A stretch of 64,000 bases of DNA from CAZMXS01 sp964570325 (GCA_964570325.1 CAZMXS010000003.1:62001-126000), one strand, 5' to 3'; positions 52,572 to 60,796 are shown, counted from the first letter of the stretch. Made by a program: numbers and translations. Notes: a model not told the origin generated them from the letters alone.

Positions 52572-52875
52572 GCATCGGGAAGCACTTGGTGCCCCGCGCG
52601 ACCGCCGGGTTGCCACAAAATCAACTCCAATAGACATCAAAAGAGACATTTGGCATCCCGAAGTCCCGTCCGCCGCGGCGGCTGGATGAGCCGTCGCTTT
52701 TCGGGCACGCCAAGCCGACGCGAAGATTCATCAACCGCCTGTTGGGAACAGACGGTTTTCGAATGACAAGCCGGAGCCGGACCGAGTGCGCGCGCGACCC
52801 GCGTGCAGACAAGCCACTCGCTTACGCTCGAGGGTACGAACCGCTTATGCCACCCGCAAGCGGGTCAACCCCCGT
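52572..52875. other. Non-coding gap after flagellin
   Basis: 304 bp between convergent genes. I see no gene, RNA or clear terminator. A minus-strand frame of 63 codons (52812-52621) with a C-terminal VSFDVYWS-like end could be a decayed gene fragment, but nothing supports it. Confidence 0.4.
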
Positions 52876-54882
52876 TTAGTTGGCCGGCGTGATGGTGCCC
52901 GCGAACTCTGATCCGGCCGGCTCAAAACGACCGGGGTTCTTGCCCAGCAACAGGTCGCGGCGCGCAAATGGGAAGAAGTCCGCGCGCGCCCCATAGACCA
53001 TCTGCCCTTCCAGCGCGATGGTCAGCACGCCATTGGCCTGATCCAAATCCATATCCACGCGATAGGGACGGTTGGGCATGATCGTGAAGGTCACGCCCTC
53101 ATTGGCCGGCCGCCCGGTATGATTATGACCAAACGTAACCCGATGGCCCGGCATGTAGCGCACATAGATGACGTCGCTGGCGCCTGGCCGGCCCGCGACG
53201 ATGATCGGTTCGATCTCCGACTTGGATGGCTCAACAAATGTGATCCGAAACTCCATCGGTTGCTGCAAGGCCATCCACCGCATACCGTCGCTCCAATAGA
53301 AACCGTCGCGGCCGGGCGTGACCCAGAGATCGCCGGCCACGGGGTACAGCGGCGGCCTCGGATCAGTATGCACGGCGGGGGCCTGTAGACAGCCGGTGTA
53401 CTGCTTCATGGTTTTCATCCACTTGGGGTTGTGCATGCTGAAATGATCCTGTTCGCCGCTTACGGCCAGCAACAGTCCGGCCAGGCAGGTGTAGGCGCCC
53501 GCCGCGCCCACCAGCGTCTTGAATAACCGGTTCAACCACTTCTTACCGACGACGAACACGTGTAACTGCCACATGCCGATGACCGCCAGCATCACCAGGC
53601 ACGGAACAAAATCCGCCAGGTAACGGTTGGTGGAGGACACCAGTTGCATTGGACCGACGGCAGCCAGGCCGGCCGCGCCGAGTAATCCCACCACCAGCCA
53701 GAGAACAGAACGCCCAGCCGGCGCGCCAACCGGCCGACGGCGCCAGGCCGCCAGGACAACCGGCACAATAGCCAGCCAGATGAAGGGCGCTACCTTTAGA
53801 ATTCCGGTGGTGGGTTCCTTGACGAAATAGCGGGCGGGGAGTGTGAAATCCGCCGGGAAGGCGTTGGGCATGTAAAACGGCTCGACCATGAATGGGAACT
53901 GTCGAATCCACATCACCGGGCGTAAAAAATAAGAATAAAGATTGGGCCATACATAGGCGCCGGAGATCAGAACTCCCTCCGCCGCCAGTTTGGGTCCGTT
54001 GAAATCGTTAACTTGATATTTGTAACCAAACTCCAACGGCGATCCAAAACGGACATAATTGTAAGTGGCCAAGGCCATGCCGCCGATCGCCAGCGGGATC
54101 AGCAGAGCCGCCATATTGCGCCAATCGAATCGCAGCCACTTCTCGCCGGGCGCACGCCGCCACAACTGCCAAAACACGACCGCCGCGACCCAGACGATGG
54201 CCGGGGCCAAACTGACACGCGAGGCCACAGCACAAGCCCAGCACAGACCGGCCAGCGCCAATCGCCACCAGCATGGCCGCTCACGTTCCAAACCGATCAC
54301 GGCCAGATAAAATCCACCCAATAGGAAACACTGCCCGCCGGCAATCGCCGCCTCATAAACCGCCGGGCGGGCCAGCAGCCAAAGCATCGCCGTATTCAAG
54401 ACCATCACCAGAATCCCCAGGATAACGGTCCAGCGCGGCGCCGCCGGATAAAAGCGCCGCCAGGCCGCCAGCACCAGCAGCGTCGCGAACGCCTGCGCCC
54501 CCAACATGAAGATGAACACCAGCGGCGTGTCGCTGACGTATGGCGCAATGCCGATGGCGCGAATCAACGCCACGAGCAATCCGGGCAGCGGACCCCAGTA
54601 CATGTAGTACTTGCCGTTGAAGAGCACGCCATCACCATAAAACTCCGCCTTGGCGGCGCGCCGCGCCGCGTCGTCGTAGGGATCCGGCAGCGCCAGTAGC
54701 GCCGGCGCCGGATCGAAAGTAAGGTGCGTCTGCCCGGCCAGGAAAGCGTCCGCCATGACCTGAAAACGCTCCGACCACGGAACCCAGCGCGTCCATAAGC
54801 CCGCGGTGACCACCCACCAGTAGATAACCGCCGTCAACAGCATCAATCCGAATACAATCAGTTGCCATTTTTTCGCATTCAT
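52876..54882 (-). CDS. Large GT-C-like membrane protein with C-terminal soluble domain
   Basis: A 668-aa protein from the ATG that overlaps the GtrA stop by 4 bp. About 11-12 membrane helices span residues 5-500. An acidic first periplasmic loop holds WSERFQVMADAFLAG and a later loop VLFNGKYYMYWGPLPGL. The last 170 residues form a soluble beta-rich domain (WVTPGRDGFYWSDGMRWM, FVEPSKSEIEPI). It resembles lipid-linked-sugar glycosyltransferases of the GT-C fold. It is the last gene of a cluster GT2-flavoprotein-GtrA-GT-C, probably modifying a surface glycan. Confidence 0.8.
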   Translation of the reverse strand: MNAKKWQLIVFGLMLLTAVIYWWVVTAGLWTRWVPWSERFQVMADAFLAGQTHLTFDPAPALLALPDPYDDAARRAAKAEFYGDGVLFNGKYYMYWGPLPGLLVALIRAIGIAPYVSDTPLVFIFMLGAQAFATLLVLAAWRRFYPAAPRWTVILGILVMVLNTAMLWLLARPAVYEAAIAGGQCFLLGGFYLAVIGLERERPCWWRLALAGLCWACAVASRVSLAPAIVWVAAVVFWQLWRRAPGEKWLRFDWRNMAALLIPLAIGGMALATYNYVRFGSPLEFGYKYQVNDFNGPKLAAEGVLISGAYVWPNLYSYFLRPVMWIRQFPFMVEPFYMPNAFPADFTLPARYFVKEPTTGILKVAPFIWLAIVPVVLAAWRRRPVGAPAGRSVLWLVVGLLGAAGLAAVGPMQLVSSTNRYLADFVPCLVMLAVIGMWQLHVFVVGKKWLNRLFKTLVGAAGAYTCLAGLLLAVSGEQDHFSMHNPKWMKTMKQYTGCLQAPAVHTDPRPPLYPVAGDLWVTPGRDGFYWSDGMRWMALQQPMEFRITFVEPSKSEIEPIIVAGRPGASDVIYVRYMPGHRVTFGHNHTGRPANEGVTFTIMPNRPYRVDMDLDQANGVLTIALEGQMVYGARADFFPFARRDLLLGKNPGRFEPAGSEFAGTITPAN

Positions 54883-55367
54883 ATTGACCCCACCGGATAT
54901 CTGCGAGCCACCCACCAGGTTTTGATTTTCTCCGCAACTCCCAATTTCTTGAATGAGAAGAATTTCATGTGCAGAAAATTATAGATAGTTGTCAGGCCGA
55001 TCGCCGCCAGATGGGCCAATATGCGGGCCTGGCTTTCTGACATCAGCGTCCGACCCAGCGCGTAGTACAGCCGCATGCAGCACCAAGCCACGGCCGAAGC
55101 CACCAAAATGGCGCCCCCCGTAGAAATCAGAAATTTGACGAATTGGTGAACACGATGATCGTCGAACGCTTTGAACGAGTAAAAGCGATTGAGCGCAAAG
55201 CTGACCACGGTGCCGGCACAGAAGGCCAGCGCCACGTTCACGGTGTAATACGGACAAAACATCTGGAAAAAAAAGCGGCTGAAAAAATTCACGGTCGCGG
55301 CGATGCCGCCGACAACAAGGAAACGGACGAACTGCGGCGTCCAGAAAATGCCAATCAAGCGCCTCAT
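54879..55367 (-). CDS. GtrA-family membrane protein
   Basis: A 162-aa protein with four membrane helices: VRFLVVGGIAATVNFF near the start, then helices at about 42-60, 80-105 and 117-135 (HLAAIGLTTIYNFLHMKFFSF). This is the GtrA/DPMS pattern, thought to move polyprenyl-linked sugars across the membrane. It overlaps both neighbours by 4 bp (ATGA). With the GT2 and GT-C genes it fits a typical synthesise-flip-transfer set. Confidence 0.93.
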   Translation of the reverse strand: MRRLIGIFWTPQFVRFLVVGGIAATVNFFSRFFFQMFCPYYTVNVALAFCAGTVVSFALNRFYSFKAFDDHRVHQFVKFLISTGGAILVASAVAWCCMRLYYALGRTLMSESQARILAHLAAIGLTTIYNFLHMKFFSFKKLGVAEKIKTWWVARRYPVGSI

Positions 55368-56662
55368 GATGGTTTGGCGCTATTGATCCGATCAGCGAGC
55401 GCACGGCTTCGGCGCAACACCTCGTCCGTGTTTATATAGTCAAACTCGCCGAAACGTCCGAGCAGGTCTATCCCAACCTCGCGGAACCAGGCGTGAATAC
55501 GCGGCAGGTGCTCCATCCGCCGAACGTCATGGACCACATAGCCATAGCGCATATTGGTGATATCCGTCACTATGACGTCCCGCTGGTTGATCACCCCGGC
55601 CTGATCCAGCTCCTGCACCACGCGTTCGATCAAGACGGCATCCGACACCCCGGACAACTCATGGCCCTGTGGCGGCGTCGTGATCTCGGTCATGATCGAG
55701 GACTTGCCCGGGGGTACGGTATACGGACTGAAATATCCCATATAGCAAATCCGGTGTGGCGTAATGGCGGGATCCGGCACATAGACCGCTGTCTTATCCA
55801 GCAGCGAGGGGTTGTTGACGCCGATCAAGATAATCCGAACCATGTTGTAGCGCAACGCGTCTGCCGCGCGCCGCACATCCGCCGGCGCCTCCTCGAGCAT
55901 ATGCACCACTTCCATAATTGGCAGGGTGCTGACAATCCGATCAAAACACTCAGTCCGCCGGCCGTCCGATACTTCCCACCCCGCCCCTTTTTTTCGAATC
56001 GCGCGTACTTCAAAATTGGTCTTGATGACGGCATCCGGTGTCGTTTTCACCGCGGCCTTGACCAACGACTCAATCCCGCCGTGCTTCGGATACCGGAAAT
56101 TCAACTGATGAGTGTAGCCCTCGGTTTCAAACCCCAGCGCGGACTTGACGATGTCCTCCAGCGGCGGGCGGGGCAACCGTTCAATCCAAGGTTCGAGGGC
56201 CAGTTCCTCAGGGGACAGTTTCCATATCTTGGTGTTATACGGAATCAGGTACTTGCCGGCGATGCCGTTGCCGAATGTATAGAGCAGCCAGTCCTTGAAA
56301 TTAACCGGCTTGGGGTTTTCGTTTTTCAGATAACCGATCAGGCAGTCGTAGATATCTTCCCGAGCCAACTCGCCTAACCCGTTTTCAAACGGGTATTTCA
56401 CATACTTCCCCTTGAAAAGCACCTTGTTATTGCGCCGCTGGAACAGAATGTTGTCGCCAAGCAGTTCTTCAACGACCTTCATAATCATGTCGTTTTTGGA
56501 GAACAGAATATGACCGCCAATATCATAGAGAAAACCATCCTTGCCGAAAGTCCGGCACAGCCCCCCAATCCGGTTCTCTTTTTCGAGCACCGTGCTGGGA
56601 CAGGTAAGCCAGGATTGCAGGCTGACGCCGCTCAAACCGCCGCCGAGGATGCCGACATGCAT
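55364..56662 (-). CDS. UDP-galactopyranose mutase-like flavoprotein
   Basis: A 432-aa protein. The N-terminal FAD Rossmann motif is VGILGGGLSGVSL, then LEKENRIGGLCRTF and DIGGHILFSKND, the glutamate-synthase-like FAD fold. Further segments (NTKIWKLSPEELALEPWIERLP, FRYPKHGGIESLVKA) match amine-oxidase/UGM-type proteins. It probably isomerises or oxidises a nucleotide sugar. It has an AGGGAAGG RBS and overlaps gtrA by 4 bp. Confidence 0.87.
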   Translation of the reverse strand: MHVGILGGGLSGVSLQSWLTCPSTVLEKENRIGGLCRTFGKDGFLYDIGGHILFSKNDMIMKVVEELLGDNILFQRRNNKVLFKGKYVKYPFENGLGELAREDIYDCLIGYLKNENPKPVNFKDWLLYTFGNGIAGKYLIPYNTKIWKLSPEELALEPWIERLPRPPLEDIVKSALGFETEGYTHQLNFRYPKHGGIESLVKAAVKTTPDAVIKTNFEVRAIRKKGAGWEVSDGRRTECFDRIVSTLPIMEVVHMLEEAPADVRRAADALRYNMVRIILIGVNNPSLLDKTAVYVPDPAITPHRICYMGYFSPYTVPPGKSSIMTEITTPPQGHELSGVSDAVLIERVVQELDQAGVINQRDVIVTDITNMRYGYVVHDVRRMEHLPRIHAWFREVGIDLLGRFGEFDYINTDEVLRRSRALADRINSAKPS

Positions 56663-56677
56663 GGGATCCGCCTTCCC

Positions 56678-57340
56678 TTACCGACTGAAACGCGCCAGTA
56701 TAATACGTTTTATCGTCCACCAAGCGCTGCCGAGCGGGCGCATCGTGGAGGCGCCAATCCGCTCATGATAGTCAATGAATGCAAACTTGATTCGATAGCC
56801 TTGCTTAAGCGGACGCAACAGCAGATCCACCGGCTGCGCATGGCCCCGGGTGTCGAAATGGATGTTTTCAATCACGTTCTTGCGATAGGCCCGCATCCCG
56901 CTGTGCAGATCGGTGAAGCGTTTGAAGAAAAGAAGCGACGCGATCCAGGCAAAGCCGGTGTTGGCCAAGTAATTGAGCATAGGCATCGCCGCCGGCTTGG
57001 TCTTCAGGCGCGAGGCGTCCACCAAGTCGTAACCATCCCGGACGATGTAGTCCACGAGCACCGGAATCTGGTCGGCGGGATAGGTATCATCGCAGTCCAG
57101 CGTGACCAGCACGTCACCAGTAGCCGCGCGAAGCGCAGCATCCATCGCTTTGCCGTAGCCTTGCGGAGGGAATTGACGGATAACTGTGGCGCCCTTGGCG
57201 GTGGCGATTTCAGGGGTCTTGTCCTTGCTCGAATCGCAGATAACGATCTCGGCGTCGGGCACATAACGACGAATATCGTCAATGACTTTGCCGACGGCTT
57301 GCTCCTCATTCATCGTTATCATGCACACGCTGATTTTCAT
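56678..57340 (-). CDS. GT2 glycosyltransferase (dolichol-phosphate mannosyltransferase-like)
   Basis: A 220-aa protein. The ATG at 57340 has GGAGG 5 bp upstream. KISVCMITMNEEQAVGKVI starts the GT-A fold; VLVTLDCDDTYPADQI holds the DxD-type acidic site; FTDLHSGMRAYRKNV is typical of DPM1-like enzymes. No membrane tail is present, so it relies on GtrA. It is the first gene of a four-gene cluster. The reaction is transfer of a sugar to polyprenyl phosphate; which sugar cannot be told. Confidence 0.92.
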   Translation of the reverse strand: MKISVCMITMNEEQAVGKVIDDIRRYVPDAEIVICDSSKDKTPEIATAKGATVIRQFPPQGYGKAMDAALRAATGDVLVTLDCDDTYPADQIPVLVDYIVRDGYDLVDASRLKTKPAAMPMLNYLANTGFAWIASLLFFKRFTDLHSGMRAYRKNVIENIHFDTRGHAQPVDLLLRPLKQGYRIKFAFIDYHERIGASTMRPLGSAWWTIKRIILARFSR

Positions 57341-57681
57341 GCCATCCTCCGAATCCACGCGCTCCGGGTCGGGCGCTTCAGCACACCCGGCACAAGCAAA
57401 AAAACGGCGTCCACATTAACGAAAGCATCCGGCAAGTGCAACGGTTTGATTGATTCACGCTCCGGCGCGGCGGGGGGGGCTACCGGTTCAGCCAGGCCGC
57501 CGTGCTGCTCTCCACGGCGCGCATGCTGGCGCTCGAGCGGATGTGCCCGGCTTGACGTTACGCATCATCCCCACCAGCGGCCATCCGACAAAGCCTGCGC
57601 CCGCCCCTGCCAACCAGTCCCACTCATTGTAAAACACCGGACCGCACCGCGATTACGGCGGCCATCTGCCGCCACGCGATC
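57341..57681. other. Non-coding gap with an orphan C-terminal coding remnant
   Basis: 341 bp. A plus-strand open stretch 57454-57555 reads GYRFSQAAVLLSTARMLALERM and more before a stop, preceded by 8 G in a row. It looks like the tail of a lost gene. The rest shows no gene, RNA or repeat I can support. This gap marks the left edge of the accessory segment. Confidence 0.4.
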
Positions 57682-57921
57682 CTACAGTTTTTGATGCGTG
57701 CCATCACAGAATGGAGGGGTACCCGTGTGCTTGCATTGGCAAATAGCCACTCGCTTAGGCTGATCCAATTTGAACTCAACCGGTGTTAAGCCCGTTCCCT
57801 GTCGGTGGGCACCGTCACAAAACGGTTGTTTCCCGGACTTCCCGCACCGGCACCACCAATAAGATCCGGCCGCCAAGTCCATGATTACGGGTTTTTTCTC
57901 TACAATGATAGGCTCATTCAT
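57682..57921 (-). CDS. Tandem CDGSH iron-sulfur protein
   Basis: A 79-aa protein with two CDGSH motifs. The first has Cys24, Cys26, Cys35 and His39 (CRCGKSGKQPFCDGAH). The second has Cys61, Cys63, Cys72 and His76 (CQCKHTGTPPFCDGTH). Each binds a 2Fe-2S cluster through three Cys and one His, as in mitoNEET. Prokaryotic tandem forms may handle redox or cluster transfer. It is the last of three small Cys-rich genes on this strand, but a strong terminator separates it from the others. Confidence 0.93.
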   Translation of the reverse strand: MNEPIIVEKKPVIMDLAAGSYWWCRCGKSGKQPFCDGAHRQGTGLTPVEFKLDQPKRVAICQCKHTGTPPFCDGTHQKL

Positions 57922-57980
57922 ATACCACTCCTTCTTTCATCCACAACCAGAACGATATTAGCTTGGCGGGGCCCAATGGT

Positions 57981-58023
57981 AAAAAAATCCCGGACCGCCC
58001 GCACCAACGCGCGGGCGGCCCGG
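57981..58023 (-). terminator. Rho-independent terminator after the Cys-rich secreted gene
   Basis: On the minus strand a 13-bp GC stem with one mismatch (58023-58011 pairing with 58002-57990) has an 8-nt loop and is followed by T7. It ends the transcript of the metallothionein-like gene. Confidence 0.85.
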
Positions 58024-58040
58024 TGGACTATTAGTCAGCG

Positions 58041-58238
58041 CTATCCCGCCTTCCTCGGACACTTGCATTCCGCGCAGGCACAGCACTTGCAGTTTTCGCA
58101 GGCGCAGTCCTTGCATTTGCAGCAGGGACAACAGACTTGTTCATCCGCTTTCCGCAGGCTGCAGCAGGACGCCGCCGGCGCGCTGGGCGCGAACATAAAT
58201 AGCGATGCCACCGTCAGTGTAGCGAGTATCGTCTTCAT
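58041..58238 (-). CDS. Secreted metallothionein-like Cys-rich protein
   Basis: A 65-aa protein from the ATG 7 bp after GGAGG. Residues 1-23 are a signal peptide (TILATLTVASLFMFAPSAPA). The mature 42 residues contain 15 Cys in CC, CxC and CxxC patterns (VCCPCCKCKDCACENCK). This suits binding of soft metals (Cu, Zn, Cd, Hg) in the periplasm or outside, where most bacterial metallothioneins are cytoplasmic. I know no named family for it. It has its own terminator and follows a Cys-rich membrane protein gene. Confidence 0.8.
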   Translation of the reverse strand: MKTILATLTVASLFMFAPSAPAASCCSLRKADEQVCCPCCKCKDCACENCKCCACAECKCPRKAG

Positions 58239-58297
58239 TTGAATACCTCCGTAATGTTGATTTGTTGATCGCAATTGATTTGAAGAATCAAGAACGT

Positions 58298-58636
58298 TCA
58301 ACCGGAGATAGGCGGACGATGCGGCGGACGATCCGTCCGACCGTTCAGTTGGATCACATCCACAGAAATGAAGCCGAGAAAGAGTAACACTGGACTAAAA
58401 GCCGATGCCGACACAGCCGGCAACGCCCACGTAATCACCCCCGCGGGGCAACAACACGAATCCGGCTGTGTATTATCTGCCGCGGACTGACAGCAGCCTC
58501 CATCGGCCGAACAGCATCCGCCAGAACAGCAGGCATTATCGTCGGCGGCAGTGGCTACAAGGGGAGCCACATAAACTCCCAAAATGGCCACGCATAAAGC
58601 CATAAACAATATTCCCAGCATGACGACAATGTTCAT
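58298..58636 (-). CDS. Cys-rich small membrane/exported protein
   Basis: A 112-aa protein from the ATG 58636 (a TTG seven codons earlier is also open). The N-terminal hydrophobic segment (VVMLGILFMALCVAILGVYVAPL) is a signal anchor. It is followed by a Cys cluster ACCSGGCCSADGGCC and DSCCCPAG, then a second hydrophobic stretch (about 75-98) and a polar tail. The cluster could bind metal at the outer side of the membrane. It sits 59 bp before the metallothionein-like gene on the same strand, so the two may work in one metal-handling system. Confidence 0.65.
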   Translation of the reverse strand: MNIVVMLGILFMALCVAILGVYVAPLVATAADDNACCSGGCCSADGGCCQSAADNTQPDSCCCPAGVITWALPAVSASAFSPVLLFLGFISVDVIQLNGRTDRPPHRPPISG

Positions 58637-58706
58637 GTCTTCAATATAAGCCGTCAAGACCGTCTGTCAACCGACCCCCTTGTCGGCATGGTCTTTCCTT
58701 GTGGAC

Positions 58707-59297
58707 TCATTTTGCTCTCCGAACCAAACGCAGCGCGAGTCTGGAATTGGACGCCACGGCTTCCATAACAGCCGGTAGGGATTCGTACATTTCACCGTGC
58801 TTCGCAAAGAAATGGAACACCAAGTTTCGTAACAGGATCAGGTTCCCCACCAAGTTGGCATTGCGACTGCGGGTCTTATCTTCCAAGAGACAGGCGTCTT
58901 TGCGCCAATGATTACGGATCTCCACGCCGCCCCAATGGGCGCGGATCGTTTGCAGCCATTGTTCCGGCGTCTTGGCGTCGGCCGCCTGACTGCTGAGGTA
59001 ATAGGCGTCTTCCCAAGCCGCCGCCTGCTGTTTACGGCGGGCTTGACGGCGCACATGGATCACGGTCTGCACGTGCGGGAAGTTGACGTCCAACGGGTCC
59101 ACCCGTTTTAGGGTGAGCTGTCGCTGGGTTTCACGCCCATGCTCTTTTTCGAACTGGGCAAAAAGGGGGGGGAGGCCGGCCATCCCGGCCTCCGCCAAGG
59201 CCCGCACCGTCTGCTGATTATCCTTCACCTGGATCAGATACTCCCCGCCTTGGGCCACGATGGCCTGGGCCGTGGCCGCGCTGCCGTCCGTCATGGG
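58707..59297 (-). pseudogene. 5'-truncated ISAs1-family transposase
   Basis: About 197 codons keep the C-terminal half of an ISAs1-type DDE transposase: AIVAQGGEYLIQVKDNQQTV, HGRETQRQLTLKRVD, YYLSSQAADAKTPEQWL, IRAHWGGVEIRNHWRKDA and LLEDKTRSRNANLVGN. The N-terminal half with the first catalytic Asp is gone, and the frame upstream (to 59525) is unrelated. The break is at about 59290-59300. The copy cannot transpose. Terminal inverted repeats could not be found by eye. Confidence 0.85.
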
Positions 59298-59433
59298 CGA
59301 TACCGCACCCAAGGCCCTTCCGGCGGGCGATCCGCTGGCCGCGTTCAAGGCCCAAGTCCGGGCGCTGGCCAAACGGCTGGACGGAAAAAACGGGCTGGCG
59401 ATCAAGGGCGAACTGCTGGCGCTGGCCGGCTGA
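59293..59433 (+). pseudogene. Possible C-terminal gene fragment at the IS break point
   Basis: The plus-strand frame ending at 59433 reads DPLAAFKAQVRALAKRLDGK and GELLALAG, protein-like for its short length. It begins exactly at the transposase break, so it may be the tail of a host gene cut by the IS or by the later deletion. No family can be named. Confidence 0.25.
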
Positions 59434-59471
59434 TTGACACTATTACCGGGAAGCGGTATTATGAGGATGAA

Positions 59472-59753
59472 ATGATTAAGAGTTTCAGATGCAAGGACAC
59501 GGAACGGATATTCCGGTTCGAGCATACCCCGCGTTGGGAAATCGGTATCCGCAAAACCGCCTTGCGTAAATTGAAGTGGTTGGATGCCGCGATGAACCTA
59601 AACGATTTGAGGATGCCGCCGGGTAATCGGCTGGAAAAGTTGAAGGGCGACCGCAAGGAACAGCACAGCATCCGCATCAATGACCAATGGCGGATATGCT
59701 TTGAATGGCATGAAGGCCACGCGCTGAACGTCGAGATCGTGGATTATCATTGA
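59472..59753 (+). CDS. higB: HigB/RelE-type toxin
   Basis: A 93-aa RelE-fold protein: IKSFRCKDTERIFRFEH, ALRKLKWLDAAMNLNDLRMP, then KLKGDRKEQHSIRINDQWRI and CFEWHEGHALNVEIVDYH. This is the HigB ribosome-dependent mRNA interferase pattern. Toxin first, antitoxin second, 11 bp apart, is the higBA order. Overproduced, such toxins cut mRNA on the ribosome; in the pair they are held by HigA. It lies beside a truncated IS and may stabilise the accessory segment. Confidence 0.93.
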   Translation: MIKSFRCKDTERIFRFEHTPRWEIGIRKTALRKLKWLDAAMNLNDLRMPPGNRLEKLKGDRKEQHSIRINDQWRICFEWHEGHALNVEIVDYH

Positions 59754-59764
59754 AAGGGGCAACC

Positions 59765-60085
59765 ATGAAAGACAAGGCATTGAATCCGGTTCATCCGGGC
59801 GAAGTGTTGATGGAGGATTTCTTGAAGCCGCTGAACATTTCCCAGTACCGGCTAGCGAAGGATATTCACGTTCTACCCCGCCGCGTGAATGAGATCGTTT
59901 TGGGCAAGCGCGGCATAACGGCGGACACCGCCTTAAGGTTTGCGCGATACTTCGGCACCACCCCGGAAGTGTGGCTGAACTTACAGGCGCAATATGAACT
60001 GGATCGGGCGCGATTGGCGGATGGACGAAACATTGAAAAGAGCATCCATTTGTCACCGCTGATTGGAGCGCTGGCGCACGCCTGA
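59765..60085 (+). CDS. higA: HigA antitoxin, HTH-XRE family
   Basis: A 106-aa protein from the ATG 59765. The VAPI/HigA signature is LNPVHPGEVLMEDFLKPLNI, then an HTH (QYRLAKDIHVLPRRVNEIV, RGITADTALRFARYFGTTPE). VWLNLQAQYELDRAR completes the family pattern. It binds HigB and represses the operon. It is convergent with the hypothetical gene at 60098 across 12 bp. Confidence 0.95.
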   Translation: MKDKALNPVHPGEVLMEDFLKPLNISQYRLAKDIHVLPRRVNEIVLGKRGITADTALRFARYFGTTPEVWLNLQAQYELDRARLADGRNIEKSIHLSPLIGALAHA

Positions 60086-60097
60086 TTTCAGATATGT

Positions 60098-60556
60098 TCA
60101 GGCCGCGCCCGCTTCGGCGGCCCGCCCGAGCTTCTGTATTTCATCCGCAAGGAACGTATCAATATCCCATGCGCCCGTATCGGCCGGGGCAGGCGGCGCG
60201 GCCGTGACCGGCGGGGCAAGGGCGCGAATGATCCGAAGGGTACCTTTGCGCTGTACGCGCACCCGAAGCCGCCATGACTGCTGGCGTTGAATCCCAAGCA
60301 ACGCCGCGATGGTCCCCGCGCCGGCACGGTGAAACTGCGCGAGCTTCAGCCGCCGACGTTTTTCAGCCTGCGCGTGCTGGATTATCAGGCGGGCATAATC
60401 GGCAATCACTTCCCGCGCATGATCCGGCAATAGCTTGGCAATGTACTCGCGCAAAGTTGTCCATTCCAAGCCGCGAAGCGCGTTCGCAAACTCGCGTTGA
60501 GCTTCGGGCCGGAACGTTAAGAGGTTGTCGAAGATAAGCGTCCAAAGCGTCTCCAC
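60098..60556 (-). CDS. Hypothetical protein in accessory segment
   Basis: A 152-aa frame with a normal amino-acid mix. It is helical: TLWTLIFDNLLTFRPEAQRE, LREYIAKLLPDHAREVIADY. A basic middle (EKRRRLKLAQFHRAGAG) comes next, then a Pro/Ala linker and an acidic helix (IDTFLADEIQKLGRAAE). There is no signal peptide or known domain. It could be a remnant of a mobile element. It is convergent with higA and lies 46 bp from the tRNA-Tyr terminator. Confidence 0.5.
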   Translation of the reverse strand: METLWTLIFDNLLTFRPEAQREFANALRGLEWTTLREYIAKLLPDHAREVIADYARLIIQHAQAEKRRRLKLAQFHRAGAGTIAALLGIQRQQSWRLRVRVQRKGTLRIIRALAPPVTAAPPAPADTGAWDIDTFLADEIQKLGRAAEAGAA

Positions 60557-60601
60557 TGAAAAGGGACATACTGATCAACCCCTTGATTCTATTGGCGAAA
60601 A

Positions 60602-60623
60602 GCGGGCTTTTGCCCGCGTTTTT
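60602..60623 (-). terminator. Terminator of tRNA-Tyr
   Basis: The 6-bp stem GCGGGC/GCCCGC has a TTTT loop. On the minus strand it follows the tRNA CCA by a few bases and is followed by TTTT; A and T runs on both sides make it potentially bidirectional. Confidence 0.8.
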
Positions 60624-60626
60624 GGG

Positions 60627-60713
60627 TGGTGGTGGGGGAAGGATTCGAACCTTCGAAGGCGTAGAGCCGGCAGATTTACAGTCTGCTCCGTTTGGCCACT
60701 TCGGTACCCCACC
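60627..60713 (-). tRNA. tRNA-Tyr (anticodon GUA), CCA encoded
   Basis: An 87-nt class II tRNA. The acceptor stem GGTGGGG/CCCCACC, discriminator A and CCA are all present. The anticodon arm contains CAGACTGTAAATCTG with GTA. A long variable arm follows (GGCTCTACGCC), and the T-arm is GAAGGTTCGAATCCTTC. Its 3' end faces the accessory segment with the toxin-antitoxin pair and IS remnant, a usual place for islands to insert. Confidence 0.97.
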
Positions 60714-60753
60714 ATTTGGACCCGGGAGCGCCCGGGAAACTGGAGGACGCTAA

Positions 60754-60781
60754 ATCCTACATACGGCGCACGGTTTGTCCA
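60754..60781 (-). promoter_or_regulatory. Promoter of tRNA-Tyr
   Basis: On the minus strand TGGACA (60781-60776), a 16-bp spacer and TAGGAT (60759-60754) lie about 40 bp before the tRNA 5' end, between glgB and the tRNA. Confidence 0.5.
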
Positions 60782-60796
60782 CTACTATCATACCGA

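Noticed and set aside
52621..52812. 63-codon minus-strand frame after flagellin
   Set aside because: No RBS, no known motif and odd composition; at most a gene remnant.
57341..60713. Complete integrative element at tRNA-Tyr
   Set aside because: No integrase gene and no repeat of the tRNA 3' end was found in the segment; kept only as a possible decayed island.
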